From: Noviherbaspirillum soli
GTDB taxonomy: Bacteria; Pseudomonadota; Gammaproteobacteria; Burkholderiales; Burkholderiaceae_D
Direction: 5' to 3'
Assembly (NCBI RefSeq): GCF_015352955.1
Contig: NZ_JACYOX010000020.1
Span: 1-64,000 of the forward strand
Length of the DNA stretch: 64,000 nt
The notes below the pieces were generated by a model. The model did no database searches, was not told the origin of the DNA, and saw nothing but the letters and a program-made list of their open reading frames with translations. This document shows positions 38,494 through 47,707 of the stretch, one piece after another; within the stretch, counting starts at the first letter, position 1, and each line of letters begins with the position of its first letter. The translations under genes and the position numbers were made by a program.

Positions 38494-39120
38494 CTATTGC
38501 TGCGCCATGCCTTCCTGCCGCAGTTCCCGGAACCGCTTCAGCGTGGCATCGGTGCGGCTGTTGATCAGCAGTATTTCCGCTTCATAGTCTCCCAGCCTGC
38601 GGCGGCTGGCGGCGACGGCATGGTCGGCATCCTGCAGCCGCTGCCGCAGGTCGTGGGAAGGCTGCTTCCTGCGGGCTGACAGCGCCAGTTCGTCCTCGGC
38701 ATCCTGCTGGCGCTTTTCGGCAGCGGCCAGCAGCAGGGTTTCGCGTTTGACGTTTTCCTGCACCAGAAGGACATTGCGCTGGCCGGACGAGATGATCTCC
38801 TCCTCGCTGCGAAAGCGCGCCAGCAGCGCGCGGTCATGATGGCGGCGCTCTTCCGCTGCCAGCTGTTCGGCGCGCCGCGCCGCTTCCTCGCGGGCCAGCT
38901 GCTGCTTCTCCTCGGGCGTTGGCGGCGCCGGAATTTCACGGCGGGTGATGCCGCTCCTGTCGACTTCCCGCACCGGGCGGTTGCTGCATTCCGCAATCGG
39001 CCGGTCCGAGGTCAGGGTGCGGCCGGCCGCATCCTTGCAGATATAGATCTTGGCCTGCGCATGCGCCAGCGCCGGCGCCAGCATCAGCAGCCATAGCAGG
39101 GCGGGACGCAGGCTGGCCAT
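38494..39120 (-). CDS. DUF4124-domain periplasmic protein with coiled coil
   Basis: A 208-residue exported protein, function unknown. A signal peptide (PALLWLLMLAPALAHA) is followed by a DUF4124-type segment KIYICKDAAGRTLTSDRPIAEC (about 25-46) with the usual two cysteines. The rest is a long charged coiled coil rich in Arg, Glu, Ala and Gln (about 70-195). The frame is open to 39174, but the signal peptide gives the start at 39120. It lies 7 bases after the pyrE stop on the same strand and is probably co-transcribed. Confidence 0.8.
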   Translation of the reverse strand: MASLRPALLWLLMLAPALAHAQAKIYICKDAAGRTLTSDRPIAECSNRPVREVDRSGITRREIPAPPTPEEKQQLAREEAARRAEQLAAEERRHHDRALLARFRSEEEIISSGQRNVLLVQENVKRETLLLAAAEKRQQDAEDELALSARRKQPSHDLRQRLQDADHAVAASRRRLGDYEAEILLINSRTDATLKRFRELRQEGMAQQ

Positions 39121-39127
39121 GCGCGGT

Positions 39128-39796
39128 TCAGGCGCCGCTGATGCCGTAGCGCTGGCGGTAGGCGGCAACCGCATCGCGGTGTTTCGCCAGCTCGGCGTTG
39201 CCGCCGGCGGAAATAAAGCTCAGCAGGTCGTTCAGGTTGGCGATCGACACCACTGGCATGCCGTAGGCGGCGCCGACTTCCTGCACCGCCGAGTTGGCCG
39301 ACAGCGCGCCGTCGGCGCCGGAGCGTTCCATGCGGTCGAGCGCGATCAGCACCGCGGCCGGCGTGGCGCCGGCCGCGCGGATCAGGTCCACCGATTCGCG
39401 CACCGAGGTGCCGGCGGAAATCACGTCGTCGATGATCACCACCCTGCCCTTCAGCGGCGCGCCGACGATGGTGCCGCCCTCGCCATGGTCCTTGGCTTCC
39501 TTGCGGTTATAGGCGAACGGCACATTGCGGCCCTTGGCCGCCAGCGCCACCGCGGTGGCGGAAGCCAGCGTGATGCCCTTGTAGGCCGGGCCGAACAGCA
39601 TGTCGAACTCGACGCCCGAATCGATCAGCGTCTGCGCATAGAAATCGGCCAGGCGGCCCAGCGTGGCGCCGTCGTTGAACAGGCCGGCGTTGAAGAAATA
39701 AGGCGAGGTGCGGCCGGCCTTGGTGATGAATTCACCAAAACGCAGGACGCCGGCATCGACCGAAAAGGCGATGAACTGCTGACGTAGATTTTCCAA
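39128..39796 (-). CDS. pyrE: Orotate phosphoribosyltransferase
   Basis: De novo pyrimidine enzyme: orotate plus PRPP gives orotidine 5'-monophosphate. The PRPP-binding loop [18 protein letters not shown] is perfect, and [21 protein letters not shown] and [12 protein letters not shown] are the OPRT substrate regions. No ATG lies in a suitable place. The frame is open to an ATG at 39940, which would add 48 atypical residues. The TTG at 39796 (then [15 protein letters not shown]) gives the normal length (222 aa), though without a strong ribosome site. Divergent from the exonuclease III gene. Confidence 0.9.
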   Translation of the reverse strand: MENLRQQFIAFSVDAGVLRFGEFITKAGRTSPYFFNAGLFNDGATLGRLADFYAQTLIDSGVEFDMLFGPAYKGITLASATAVALAAKGRNVPFAYNRKEAKDHGEGGTIVGAPLKGRVVIIDDVISAGTSVRESVDLIRAAGATPAAVLIALDRMERSGADGALSANSAVQEVGAAYGMPVVSIANLNDLLSFISAGGNAELAKHRDAVAAYRQRYGISGA

Positions 39797-39978
39797 GATG
39801 GGACCGTGTGGACTGGACTTGCGGGACCGCCATTCTAGCGCGAAGTCGGTGCGGCCCCTTGCCAAAAATTCCGGAAGGCAACGAAAAATGCCGCATACCA
39901 GCGCACGGCCTGCCGCGCCAATTACAATACCGGCTGCCAACCGCCGGCCTCCGGCATCTTTCCACCGCGACTGTTTCC

Positions 39979-40770
39979 ATGCTCAATATCATTTCCGCCA
40001 ATCTCAACGGCATCCGCTCCGCCACGTCCAAGGGCTTTCTCGACTGGCTGCCGGCGCAGGACGCCGACTTCGTCTGCATGCAGGAACTCAAGGCCCAGGC
40101 GCCGGACATGACGGCCGCCATGCTCAACCCGGAAGGCTATTACGGCTATTTCCACTATGCCGAGAAAAAAGGCTACAGCGGCGTCGGCATCTATGCCCGG
40201 CAGCAGCCGCTGCAGGTGATCCAGGGCCTGGGCGTGCCGGAAATCGATGCCGAGGGCCGCTATATCGAACTGGTCTATGACGGCCTGTCGGTGGTCTCGG
40301 TCTACCTGCCGTCCGGCTCCAGCGGCGAGCACAGGCAGGTTGCCAAGTTCGCCTTCATGGAGCATTTCTACAAGCACCTGGCCGAGCTGGCCCGTTGCGG
40401 GCGCAAGGTGGTGATCTGCGGCGACTGGAATATCGCGCACCAGGAAATCGACCTGAAGAACTGGAAGGGCAACCTGAAGAATTCCGGCTTCCTGCCGGAA
40501 GAGCGGGCCTGGATGAGTTCGGTGCTGGACGAATTGCGCTGGGTGGACGTGTACCGCCGCCTGCACCCGGAAACCACCGGCGAGGCCTATACCTGGTGGA
40601 GCAACCGCGGCCAGGCCTGGGCCAAGAACGTCGGCTGGCGCATCGACTACCATGTCGCCACGCCCTGCATCGCAGAGTATGCCCGCACGGCGGCCATCTA
40701 CAAGGAGGCGCGGTTTTCGGATCATGCGCCGCTGACCATCGCCTATGACTGGGCGATGCAGGCGGCGTAG
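39979..40770 (+). CDS. xth: Exodeoxyribonuclease III (AP endonuclease family)
   Basis: Base-excision repair nuclease (263 aa) of the ExoIII/APE1 family. Motifs seen: [16 protein letters not shown] (metal-binding Asn), CMQELKAQ (metal-binding Glu), [22 protein letters not shown] (catalytic Asp/Asn), and RIDYHVATP with [12 protein letters not shown] (catalytic Asp-His). The frame is open upstream through the pyrE leader, but the family begins at [11 protein letters not shown], giving the start at 39979. It is convergent with the M48 protease gene. Whether it corresponds to xthA or the exoA-type paralogue is unclear. Confidence 0.93.
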   Translation: MLNIISANLNGIRSATSKGFLDWLPAQDADFVCMQELKAQAPDMTAAMLNPEGYYGYFHYAEKKGYSGVGIYARQQPLQVIQGLGVPEIDAEGRYIELVYDGLSVVSVYLPSGSSGEHRQVAKFAFMEHFYKHLAELARCGRKVVICGDWNIAHQEIDLKNWKGNLKNSGFLPEERAWMSSVLDELRWVDVYRRLHPETTGEAYTWWSNRGQAWAKNVGWRIDYHVATPCIAEYARTAAIYKEARFSDHAPLTIAYDWAMQAA

Positions 40771-40811
40771 TTCGCTACCGGCCGCGCCTGGCCGGCTTGC
40801 GGGCAGCGGCG

Positions 40812-40843
40812 CGCTCCTTGCGGCTTCTGCCGCCGCAGGAGCG
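40812..40843. terminator. GC-rich stem-loop between xth and the M48 protease gene
   Basis: CGCTCCTTGCGGC pairs with GCCGCAGGAGCG with one bulged base, in the 84-bp gap between the two convergent stops. No T run follows on either strand; probable shared 3'-end structure. Confidence 0.45.
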
Positions 40844-40854
40844 TCAGCCCCGCC

Positions 40855-41727
40855 TCACTGCACCGGAGGCACGCCCTTTACATTGCTGCGGTAAGGCGGC
40901 AACGCGCCCGGCTGCGCATTGACGGCGCGTGCATACACCGGCATCACCTGCGGCAGGGTTTTCTGGATCTGGGAGATCCGGTTGTTGCCCGACGGATGGC
41001 TGGACAGCCACTGCGGCGGCGCGCTCTTTTCCAGCATGGCCATCTTGCGCCACAGCGCCACGCCGGCGCGCGGGTCGTAGCCGGCGCGGGCGACCAGGTC
41101 CAGGCCGACGGTGTCGGCTTCGGTTTCGTCTTCCCGCGAAAAGCGCAGCAGCGCCAATTGCGCGCCCTGCCCCACCACGGTCTGGCCGAGCTGGCCCAGG
41201 CCGAAGATGGCCGAGCCGAGGTTGGCGCCGAGCTGCAGCAGGCTGCCCTTGGCCACCCGCTCGCGGCCGTGTTCGCGCAGCGCGTGGGCGATTTCGTGGC
41301 CGGCGACGATGGCGATTTCATCGTCGGTCAGCTTCAACTGGTCGACCAGGCCGCTGAAGAAGGCAATCTTGCCTCCCGGCATGCAGAATGCGTTGACGTT
41401 GTCCGCCTTGATCAGGTTGACTTCCCACTGCCAGTCGGCCGCGCCCTGGTTCCAGCGCGTCGCCTGGGAAATGATGCGGCGGGAAATGGCGCGCACCCGC
41501 TGCAGTTGCGGGTCGGTGTCAGGCGCCAGCACGCCTTTCTGGGCAGCCTGCTGCTTCAGTTCCTGGTACTGCATGGTGGCCTGTTCTTCCAGTTGCTTTT
41601 CCGGAATCAGGCCGCGCAGCCGGGACATGCGTTCCACGGCGACGCCTTCGTCCTGCTGCGCCATGGCCGGCAGAGCGGGCAGGACCAGGCAGAACAGCAG
41701 GGCGGACAGTCGGGGCAGTTTTTTCAT
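40855..41727 (-). CDS. Exported M48-family zinc metalloprotease
   Basis: A 290-residue periplasmic peptidase of the BepA/LoiP type, which act in outer-membrane quality control. It has a signal peptide ending PAMAQ, the zinc motif HEIAH (His144, Glu145, His148) in VAGHEIAHALREHGRER, and the third zinc ligand in ETEADTVGLDLVARAGYDP (Glu203). VNAFCMPGGKIAFFSGLVD upstream is typical. It lacks the TPR half of BepA, so is closer to LoiP/YggG in size. The ATG overlaps the ampG stop (ATGA), so it is the fourth gene of metX-metW-ampG-M48. Confidence 0.9.
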   Translation of the reverse strand: MKKLPRLSALLFCLVLPALPAMAQQDEGVAVERMSRLRGLIPEKQLEEQATMQYQELKQQAAQKGVLAPDTDPQLQRVRAISRRIISQATRWNQGAADWQWEVNLIKADNVNAFCMPGGKIAFFSGLVDQLKLTDDEIAIVAGHEIAHALREHGRERVAKGSLLQLGANLGSAIFGLGQLGQTVVGQGAQLALLRFSREDETEADTVGLDLVARAGYDPRAGVALWRKMAMLEKSAPPQWLSSHPSGNNRISQIQKTLPQVMPVYARAVNAQPGALPPYRSNVKGVPPVQ

Positions 41728-42959
41728 CGTTTATTCCAGGGTGCAATTTTCGGGAGCATCAGCATGCCGGGCAGCGCCAGCACAAAGCACAGGATAAAGA
41801 ACAGGAACCATCCTGTCTCGGCGACGATGTAGCCGACAGCGGAATTGACAAAGGTTCGGGGCACCGCCGCCAGGCTGGTGAACAGCGCGTACTGGGTGGC
41901 GGTATAGCGCGGGTCCGTCGTGGTGGCAATATAGGACACGAATGCCGCCGTCCCCAGGCCCACGCCGAAGGCCTCGAAACCGATCACCAGCGCCAGCAAG
42001 ATGAGGTCGGCGCCGGCATAGGCAAGCCAGGCGAAGCCGAGTATGGCCACCGCCTGCACCACGCCGAAAATCCACAGCGCGCGGTTGATGCCGAGCTTCA
42101 CCATCCAGACGCCGCCGATGATGCCGCCGGCGATGCTGGCCCAGAAACCCGTGGTCTTGGCGACCGCGCCGATCTGCGTCATCGAAAAGCCAAGGTCGAT
42201 GTAGAACTTGGTGGCCAGCGCGGTGGCCATGCTGTCGCCGAGCTTGTAGAGAAAGATGAAGCCCAGGATGGCCAGCGCATTGCCCCAGCCGCCGCGCGCG
42301 ATGAATTCGCGAAACGGCAGCACCACCGCTTCCCGCATGTTCTTCGGCGGCGCGCCGTAGACGCGCGGCTCGGCAATGACGAAGGTGCAGAGCAGCCCCG
42401 GCAGCATGAAGGCGGCGGTGATCCAGAACACCGGCTGCCAGGCCATCAGGTCGGCCAGGATCAGCGACAGCGCGCCCGGCACCATGCCGGCCACCTTGTA
42501 GGCATTGACATGGATCGCGCTACCCAGGCCCTGCTCGTTGTCGGGCAGGATCTCGCGCCGGTAGGCGTCGATCACGATGTCCTGGCTGGCCGAGAGGAAG
42601 GCGATCGCGCTGGCGGCCGCGGCAATCAGCGGCACCTGGGTCAGCGGGTCCAGCATGCCCAGGAGGCCAATGCCGAGAAACAGCAGGCCTTGCGTCAGCG
42701 CCATCCAGCCGCGCCGGCGCCCGAGCCAGCCGAAGCTGAAGCGGTCCATCAGCGGCGACCACAGGAATTTCCAGGTATAGGGAAACATCACCAGCGCGAA
42801 CAGGCCCAGCGCCTTGACGTTCAGGCCGGACTTGGCCAGCCAGGCCTGCATCAGCGACAGCAAAATGAACAGCGGCAGGCCCGAGCTGAAGCCCAGGAAC
42901 ACGCAGATCAGCATGCGCCGGTTCAGGTAGCTGTGCCAGGTCAGCACATCCTGCTTCAT
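41724..42959 (-). CDS. ampG: AmpG-type muropeptide MFS permease
   Basis: Inner-membrane transporter (411 aa, 12 predicted segments) of the AmpG family, which imports GlcNAc-anhydro-MurNAc peptides for cell-wall recycling. Recognisable: FLGFSSGLPLFILLSLMQAWLAKSGL, FPYTWKFLWSPLMDRF, SASQDIVIDAYRREILP and the C-terminal FVSYIATTTDPRYTATQYALFTSLAAVPRTFV. It overlaps metW upstream and the protease gene downstream, each by four bases. In some bacteria AmpG affects beta-lactamase induction; no ampC or ampR is in the window. Confidence 0.9.
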   Translation of the reverse strand: MKQDVLTWHSYLNRRMLICVFLGFSSGLPLFILLSLMQAWLAKSGLNVKALGLFALVMFPYTWKFLWSPLMDRFSFGWLGRRRGWMALTQGLLFLGIGLLGMLDPLTQVPLIAAAASAIAFLSASQDIVIDAYRREILPDNEQGLGSAIHVNAYKVAGMVPGALSLILADLMAWQPVFWITAAFMLPGLLCTFVIAEPRVYGAPPKNMREAVVLPFREFIARGGWGNALAILGFIFLYKLGDSMATALATKFYIDLGFSMTQIGAVAKTTGFWASIAGGIIGGVWMVKLGINRALWIFGVVQAVAILGFAWLAYAGADLILLALVIGFEAFGVGLGTAAFVSYIATTTDPRYTATQYALFTSLAAVPRTFVNSAVGYIVAETGWFLFFILCFVLALPGMLMLPKIAPWNKR

Positions 42960-43570
42960 GCAACCGCCCGCTTGCGCAGCCGGAACACGGCCAGGCTGCC
43001 GCGCCAGTTGGGCAGGAAGTTCACCGGCTTGCCGGCTTCATTGAGCGCAACGAATTCCAGCACTTCCAGGCCGACCTCGTTGGCCAGGTCCTGGAAATCG
43101 TGGATGGTGGCGCAGCGCAGGTTGGGCGTGTCGTACCACTCATAGGGCAGGCTGCGCGAGACCGGCATGCGGCCGCGCAGCAGCGCGAAGCGGTGCGGCC
43201 AGTAGGCGAAGTTGGGAAAGGACACGATGGCCTCGGCGCCGACGCGGGCGATGTCGCGCAATACGCCTTCGACATTCTTCATCATCTGCAGCGCCGACAG
43301 GCACAGCACGCTGTCGAAGGCATTGTCGGCGAAGATCGCCAGCCCGGCTTCCAGGTCCTGCTGGATCACCGGCACATTGCGGCCGATGCAGGCCGGTATC
43401 TTGGCGTCGTCGATTTCCACGCCGTAGCCCGCGCACTGCTTGGCGCTTTGCAGGTAGTCCAGCATCACGCCGTCGCCGCAGCCGAGGTCGAGCACCTGCG
43501 AGCCGGGCGCGACCCAGTGCGCAATGAAGGCCAGGTCGGCGCGCAATGCGGTCAGTTCATTGAAGTTCAT
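42956..43570 (-). CDS. metW: Methionine biosynthesis protein MetW
   Basis: Class I SAM-dependent methyltransferase-fold protein (204 aa) that pairs with MetX in many proteobacteria; reported to help MetX activity. Motif I is [15 protein letters not shown] (26-40). [30 protein letters not shown] and the [25 protein letters not shown] segment are MetW-specific. Start overlaps the metX stop and stop overlaps the ampG start, both as ATGA. Confidence 0.93.
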   Translation of the reverse strand: MNFNELTALRADLAFIAHWVAPGSQVLDLGCGDGVMLDYLQSAKQCAGYGVEIDDAKIPACIGRNVPVIQQDLEAGLAIFADNAFDSVLCLSALQMMKNVEGVLRDIARVGAEAIVSFPNFAYWPHRFALLRGRMPVSRSLPYEWYDTPNLRCATIHDFQDLANEVGLEVLEFVALNEAGKPVNFLPNWRGSLAVFRLRKRAVA

Positions 43571-44739
43571 GCAGCCACCCTGCTTTCGCCGCTGATTGAA
43601 ACGCCGGTTTCGAGCTCGCGCCAGACCCGGTTGTAATAGGCCCGCACAGTGGCCATGTAACGCTCGTCCTCGAGCAGGAAGGCGTCATGGCCGTGCGGCG
43701 CGTCGATCTCGGCATAGCTCACATGGCGGCGGTTGTTGACCAGCGCCTGCACGATTTCCCGGCTGCGCGCCGGCGCGAAGCGCCAGTCGGTGGAAAACGA
43801 CACCAGCAGGAACTGGGCGCGGGCCGCGGCCAGCGCCTCGGTCAGGTTGCCGCCGAACGCGGCGGCAGGATCGAAGTAATCCAGCGCCTTGGTGATCAGC
43901 AGATAGGTGTTGGCATCGAAGTATTCCGAGAACTTGTCGCCCTGATAGCGCAGGTAGGACTCGATCTCGAAGTCGATGCCGTAGCCGAACTGGTATTCGC
44001 CGGAGCGCAGCTCGCGGCCGAATTTCTCGGCCATGTCGTCATCGGACAGGTAGGTGATGTGGCCGATCATGCGCGCCACGCGCAGGCCGTTCCTGGGCAC
44101 CACGCCATGGGCGTAGTAATCGCCGCCATGGAAATCGGGATCGGTCAGTATCGACTGGCGCGCCACGTCGTTGAAGGCGATGTTCTGCGCCGACAGCTTG
44201 GGCGTGGAGGCGATCACCATGCAGTGGCGCAGCCGGTCCGGGTACAGCAGGCTCCAGGCCAGCGCCTGCATGCCGCCCAGCGAGCCGCCCATCACGGCGG
44301 CGAACTGGCGTATGCCCAGCGCGTCGGCCAGGCGGGCCTGGGCGTGCACCCAGTCTTCCACCGTCACCACCGGAAAGGCCGCGCCATAGGGCTTGCCCGT
44401 GGCCGGATTGACATGCATCGGGCCGGTGGAGCCGAAGCAGGAGCCGAGGTTGTTGACGCCGATGACGAAGAAGCGGTCGGTGTCGAGCGGCTTGCCGGGG
44501 CCGACCATGTTGTCCCACCAGCCCACGCTCTTGCTGCCGTCTTCCTTCAGGTAGATGCCGGCCACGTGATGCGACGCATTGAGCGCATGGCAGACCAGCA
44601 CGGCGTTGGAGCGGTCGGCATTGAGTTCGCCATAGGTTTCATAGACCAGCTGGTAGCCGGCGATGGATGCGCCGCTCTGCAGCGGCAGGGGCGCATCGAA
44701 GTGCATGGACTGCGGGGAGACGACGCCAAGAGATTTCAT
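43567..44739 (-). CDS. metX: Homoserine O-acyltransferase MetX
   Basis: Alpha/beta-hydrolase-fold enzyme (390 aa) that acylates homoserine at the start of methionine synthesis. The nucleophile is Ser153 in [45 protein letters not shown] is typical, and the late Asp and His are in [15 protein letters not shown] and [12 protein letters not shown]. Whether the donor is acetyl- or succinyl-CoA is not decided here; several betaproteobacterial MetX proteins use succinyl-CoA. No SAM riboswitch was recognised in the leader. First gene of metX-metW-ampG-M48. Confidence 0.94.
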   Translation of the reverse strand: MKSLGVVSPQSMHFDAPLPLQSGASIAGYQLVYETYGELNADRSNAVLVCHALNASHHVAGIYLKEDGSKSVGWWDNMVGPGKPLDTDRFFVIGVNNLGSCFGSTGPMHVNPATGKPYGAAFPVVTVEDWVHAQARLADALGIRQFAAVMGGSLGGMQALAWSLLYPDRLRHCMVIASTPKLSAQNIAFNDVARQSILTDPDFHGGDYYAHGVVPRNGLRVARMIGHITYLSDDDMAEKFGRELRSGEYQFGYGIDFEIESYLRYQGDKFSEYFDANTYLLITKALDYFDPAAAFGGNLTEALAAARAQFLLVSFSTDWRFAPARSREIVQALVNNRRHVSYAEIDAPHGHDAFLLEDERYMATVRAYYNRVWRELETGVSISGESRVAA

Positions 44740-44840
44740 GATGGTCCGGTCTGCGGAACCGGGGCAGGCATGCCCGCGATCCGAAATAAAAAAGGTTTTT
44801 CACGAATGAGCGCGAACCGGCATGCATGGACCAGACTTTC

Positions 44841-44955
44841 GTAGGGTGCAATACCCGAAGGGCATTGCACCGTGGACGGCAGAACGAAAGGGACATACCG
44901 CTTTTCCTTGAACAACGGCCTGGTGCAATGCCCCTTCGGGGGATTGCACCCTACG
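44841..44955. repeat. REP/BIME-like inverted-hairpin element, copy 2
   Basis: A 115-bp element bounded by GTAGGGTGCAAT and ATTGCACCCTACG. The outer ends are a perfect inverted repeat. Each arm folds on its own: left GGTGCAATACCC / GGGCATTGCACC, right GGTGCAATGCCCC / GGGGGATTGCACC. It is the most complete of the three copies. The centre, about 50 bp, is unlike that of the other copies. It lies between the ptsI terminator and the metX gene. Confidence 0.85.
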
Positions 44956-44991
44956 AGAGCTGTTGGTTCACGACTTTGCGTGAAGAACCAT

Positions 44992-45022
44992 AAAAAAGCC
45001 CGAGAGCGCATGCTGTCGGGCT
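44992..45022 (-). terminator. Rho-independent terminator of the PTS operon
   Basis: On the minus strand, AGCCCGA and TCGGGCT flank a loop of about 11 bases and are followed by TTTTT. It lies about 165 bases after the ptsI stop. Confidence 0.75.
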
Positions 45023-45188
45023 AAATTGGGGCTTTTCCAAGCTCGCTTTAGCCGTATTTATGCGGGGAAGACCCCTCGCGCCCGCAAGCTGGGCTGCCGC
45101 GCGGTGCGCTGGCAGCCGGTCAAATCGGCGCAGTCACGGAAGAATAGCGAAGTCATGGGGCGGCGTCAAACGGGCGCGCCCGTGGCTC

Positions 45189-46940
45189 CTATGCGCTGCG
45201 CAGCTGCTCCATCGCCTCGTTGATCGCATTGGCTTCCATCAGCCGCAGGATCTTGCGGGTCTTGGGCACGAGCACCGTCAGGTCGCTGTTGAGGATTTCC
45301 TGCTTCACCGACAGCAGCTGGGCCGGATGCATCGAGAACTCGCGCAGGCCCATGCCCAGCAGCAGCCGGGTCAGCTTGGTGTCGCCGGCCATCTCGCCGC
45401 AGACCGAGACCGGAATGCCGGCCTTGGCGCCGGCCGCGATCGTGGTCGACAGCAGGAAAAGCACCGCCGGATGCAGCGGGTTGTACAGGTGCGCCACCTC
45501 ATGGTCGACCCGGTCCACCGCCAGCGTGTACTGGATCAGGTCATTGGTGCCGATCGACAGGAAGTCCAGCCGCTGCGCAAACAGCGGCAGCGCCAGCGCG
45601 GCGGCCGGTATCTCGATCATGGCGCCGATCTGAATCTGCGGATCGAACTTCCTGTTGGCCTCTCGCAGCTGCGCCTTGGCCTGCTCGATCATGTTCAGCG
45701 TCTGGTCGATCTCGAAGGCATGCGCCAGCATCGGGATCAGGAGCTTGATCGGGCCGAAGGCCGAGGCGCGCAAAATTGCGCGAAGCTGGGCCATGAACAT
45801 CTGCGGCTCGGCCAGGCAGTAGCGGATCGCGCGCAGGCCCAGCGCCGGGTTGAGCGCGGTTTCCTCGGCATTGTCCATCGGCTTGTCGGCGCCGATGTCG
45901 AGCGTGCGTATCGTCACCGGCCGGCCCTTCATGGCGGTGACCGCCATCTTGTAGGACTCGAACTGCTCGTCCTCGGTCGGCAGGCGGTTGGCATAGCCGG
46001 CGCGCCCCATGAACAGGAACTCGGAGCGGAACAGGCCGATGCCGGTGGCGCCCGCCTCCAGCGCCGCCGCGCAGTCCTGCGGCAGCTCGATGTTGGCCAG
46101 CAGCGTGATCTCGGTGCCATCTTTCGTGACCGCCGGCGTCTTCTTCAGCCTGGACAGCTTCTTGCGCTCGCGCAGCATGCGCGCCTGGCGCTCGCGGTAC
46201 TGCTCCAGCACCACCGGCGGCGGATCGACGATCACCACGCCGGCGTCGCCGTCGATGATCACCCAGTCGTCCTGCGCGATCAGGGCCGAGGCGTTGTACA
46301 TGCCGACCGCGGCCGGGATGTCGAGGCTGCGGGCAACGATGGCGGTATGCGAGTTCTGGCCGCCCAGATCCGTGATGAAGCCGGCGAAGGCGCGGTCGCG
46401 GAACTGCAGCATGTCGGCCGGCGAGATGTCGTGCGCCACCACGATCATGTGGGCGGTCGAGTCGGGCGAACTGGCCAGGCCGGCCAGCGTGGAGGCAGTG
46501 CCGGTCAGCACCTTCAGCACCCGCTCGCCGACCTGCTGGATGTCGTTCTTGCGCTCGCGCAGGTAGGTGTCCTCGATCTCGTCGAACTGCGCCGACAGCT
46601 CGTCGATCTGGGTCAGGAGCGCCCATTCGGCGTTGTAGTGGCGGCTGCGGATGATATCGAGCGGCATCTCGGAAATCATCGGGTCCGACAGGATCAGCGC
46701 ATGCACATCGATGAAGGCGCCCAGCTCCGCCGGCGCATCCGGCGGCAGCTCGCGCCACACGGCCTGCAGTTCCTGGTGCACGGCCGCGATCGCGTTCTGC
46801 AGGCGCTGCACCTCCGCTTCCACCTGCTCCTCGCTGATCAGGTAATGCTTGACGTCGAGCGCGGCCGAGGCCAAGAGGTGCGCGCGCCCTATCGCGATGC
46901 CGCGCGATACCGGTATGCCATGAAGCGTGAAGGATGCCAT
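45189..46940 (-). CDS. ptsI: PTS enzyme I
   Basis: Phosphoenolpyruvate-protein phosphotransferase (583 aa), the first step of the PTS. The phosphorylated histidine is His198 in GGQNSHTAIVARS. The PEP-binding domain shows GIGLFRSEFLFMGR, RTLDIGADK and the active-site region SIGTNDLIQYTLAVDR. Starts upstream of 46940 add unlikely residues, so the family start MASFTLHGIPVSRGIAIG is used. It follows ptsH by 37 bases. With only a mannose-type EIIA and HPr beside it and no EIIB/C, this is probably a regulatory PTS rather than a sugar uptake system. Confidence 0.96.
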   Translation of the reverse strand: MASFTLHGIPVSRGIAIGRAHLLASAALDVKHYLISEEQVEAEVQRLQNAIAAVHQELQAVWRELPPDAPAELGAFIDVHALILSDPMISEMPLDIIRSRHYNAEWALLTQIDELSAQFDEIEDTYLRERKNDIQQVGERVLKVLTGTASTLAGLASSPDSTAHMIVVAHDISPADMLQFRDRAFAGFITDLGGQNSHTAIVARSLDIPAAVGMYNASALIAQDDWVIIDGDAGVVIVDPPPVVLEQYRERQARMLRERKKLSRLKKTPAVTKDGTEITLLANIELPQDCAAALEAGATGIGLFRSEFLFMGRAGYANRLPTEDEQFESYKMAVTAMKGRPVTIRTLDIGADKPMDNAEETALNPALGLRAIRYCLAEPQMFMAQLRAILRASAFGPIKLLIPMLAHAFEIDQTLNMIEQAKAQLREANRKFDPQIQIGAMIEIPAAALALPLFAQRLDFLSIGTNDLIQYTLAVDRVDHEVAHLYNPLHPAVLFLLSTTIAAGAKAGIPVSVCGEMAGDTKLTRLLLGMGLREFSMHPAQLLSVKQEILNSDLTVLVPKTRKILRLMEANAINEAMEQLRSA

Positions 46941-46977
46941 TGATGTGTGCTTGTTCTGGTGGATCTGCGGGCCGCGC

Positions 46978-47247
46978 CTACTCACTTTCGCCGAACTTTG
47001 CCTGGATCAGCTGCGACAGCGCGTCGAAGCATGCCTGCTCGTCCGGCCCGTCGACTTCCAGGCTCACCACGGCGCCCTTGCCGGCCGCCAGCATCATCAC
47101 GCCCATGATGGATTTCGCATTGACGCGGCGCTTGTTGCGCGTCATCCAGACTTCGCTCTTGTACTTGGCCGCCAGTTGGGTCAGCTTCGCCGATGCGCGC
47201 GCATGCAGACCGAGCTTGTTGATGATTTCTATGTCTTGCTGAATCAT
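46978..47247 (-). CDS. ptsH: Phosphocarrier protein HPr
   Basis: Small (89 aa) phosphocarrier between EI and EIIA. His15 in GLHARAS is the catalytic phosphosite. Ser46 in NAKSIMGVMML is the site used by HPr kinase where that enzyme exists; no hprK is in the window. The upstream open frame is a shadow of the EIIA gene. Lies 22 bases after the EIIA gene. Confidence 0.95.
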   Translation of the reverse strand: MIQQDIEIINKLGLHARASAKLTQLAAKYKSEVWMTRNKRRVNAKSIMGVMMLAAGKGAVVSLEVDGPDEQACFDALSQLIQAKFGESE

Positions 47248-47269
47248 TATTGGTCTGTTCTTGTTGGTT

Positions 47270-47677
47270 TCAGGTAGGGGAAAGTCGGACCCGGTTGTCG
47301 ACCCGCACGGCGCCGTTCTGGCCGCCGGCCAGCGCCATTTCGACCACGACATCGATGGTGTCATTGCGATACGTCAGCGCCCGCAGCAGCATCGGCAGGC
47401 TGATGCCGGCCACCACTTCCACGTGGCCCGGCTCGCACAGCGGCAGCGTGCAGTTCGACGGCGTGCCGCCCATCACGTCGGTCATCACCAGCACGCCGCT
47501 GCCGTCGTCGATGCGCCGGATCGATTCCGACGCCAGCCGCCGCACTTCGCTGGTGTCCTGGTCGGCATTGACGTCGATCGCCTCCAGGCGCTCGGGCCGG
47601 TTGCGAAAAACGTGGGTTGCCGCGTCGATGAAAGCCTGCCCAAGCGGCGCATGGGTCAGGAGCAGAATGCCAACCAT
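47270..47677 (-). CDS. PTS mannose-family EIIA component
   Basis: A 135-residue cytoplasmic EIIA of the mannose/sorbose superfamily. The phosphosite is His9 in MVGILLLTHAPLGQAF. VLVMTDVMGGTPSNCTLPL is the family core. In betaproteobacteria this orphan EIIA is typically encoded between gshB and ptsH without its transporter partners, so a regulatory role is likely. Downstream is ptsH (22 bases); upstream is gshB (30 bases). Confidence 0.92.
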   Translation of the reverse strand: MVGILLLTHAPLGQAFIDAATHVFRNRPERLEAIDVNADQDTSEVRRLASESIRRIDDGSGVLVMTDVMGGTPSNCTLPLCEPGHVEVVAGISLPMLLRALTYRNDTIDVVVEMALAGGQNGAVRVDNRVRLSPT

Positions 47678-47707
47678 AGGAGGGTGATCAGAAACGGAAA
47701 GCCTGCA

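Larger units (their letters stand above)
44740..45188. other. 449-bp intergenic region between ptsI and metX
   Basis: Read leftward it contains about 170 bases without recognised features, the ptsI terminator (44992-45022), the REP-like element (44841-44955) and about 100 bases of metX leader. Part of 45030-45150 is open in several frames but shows no ribosome site or family likeness. Confidence 0.6.

Noticed and set aside
44740-44840. SAM riboswitch in the metX leader
   Set aside because: No SAM-I, SAM-II or SAM-alpha core pairing could be seen in the 100 bases before metX.
45026-45223. Small plus-strand gene upstream of the ptsI 3' end
   Set aside because: No ribosome site, Arg/Ala-rich translation and overlap with the ptsI coding end indicate a shadow frame.
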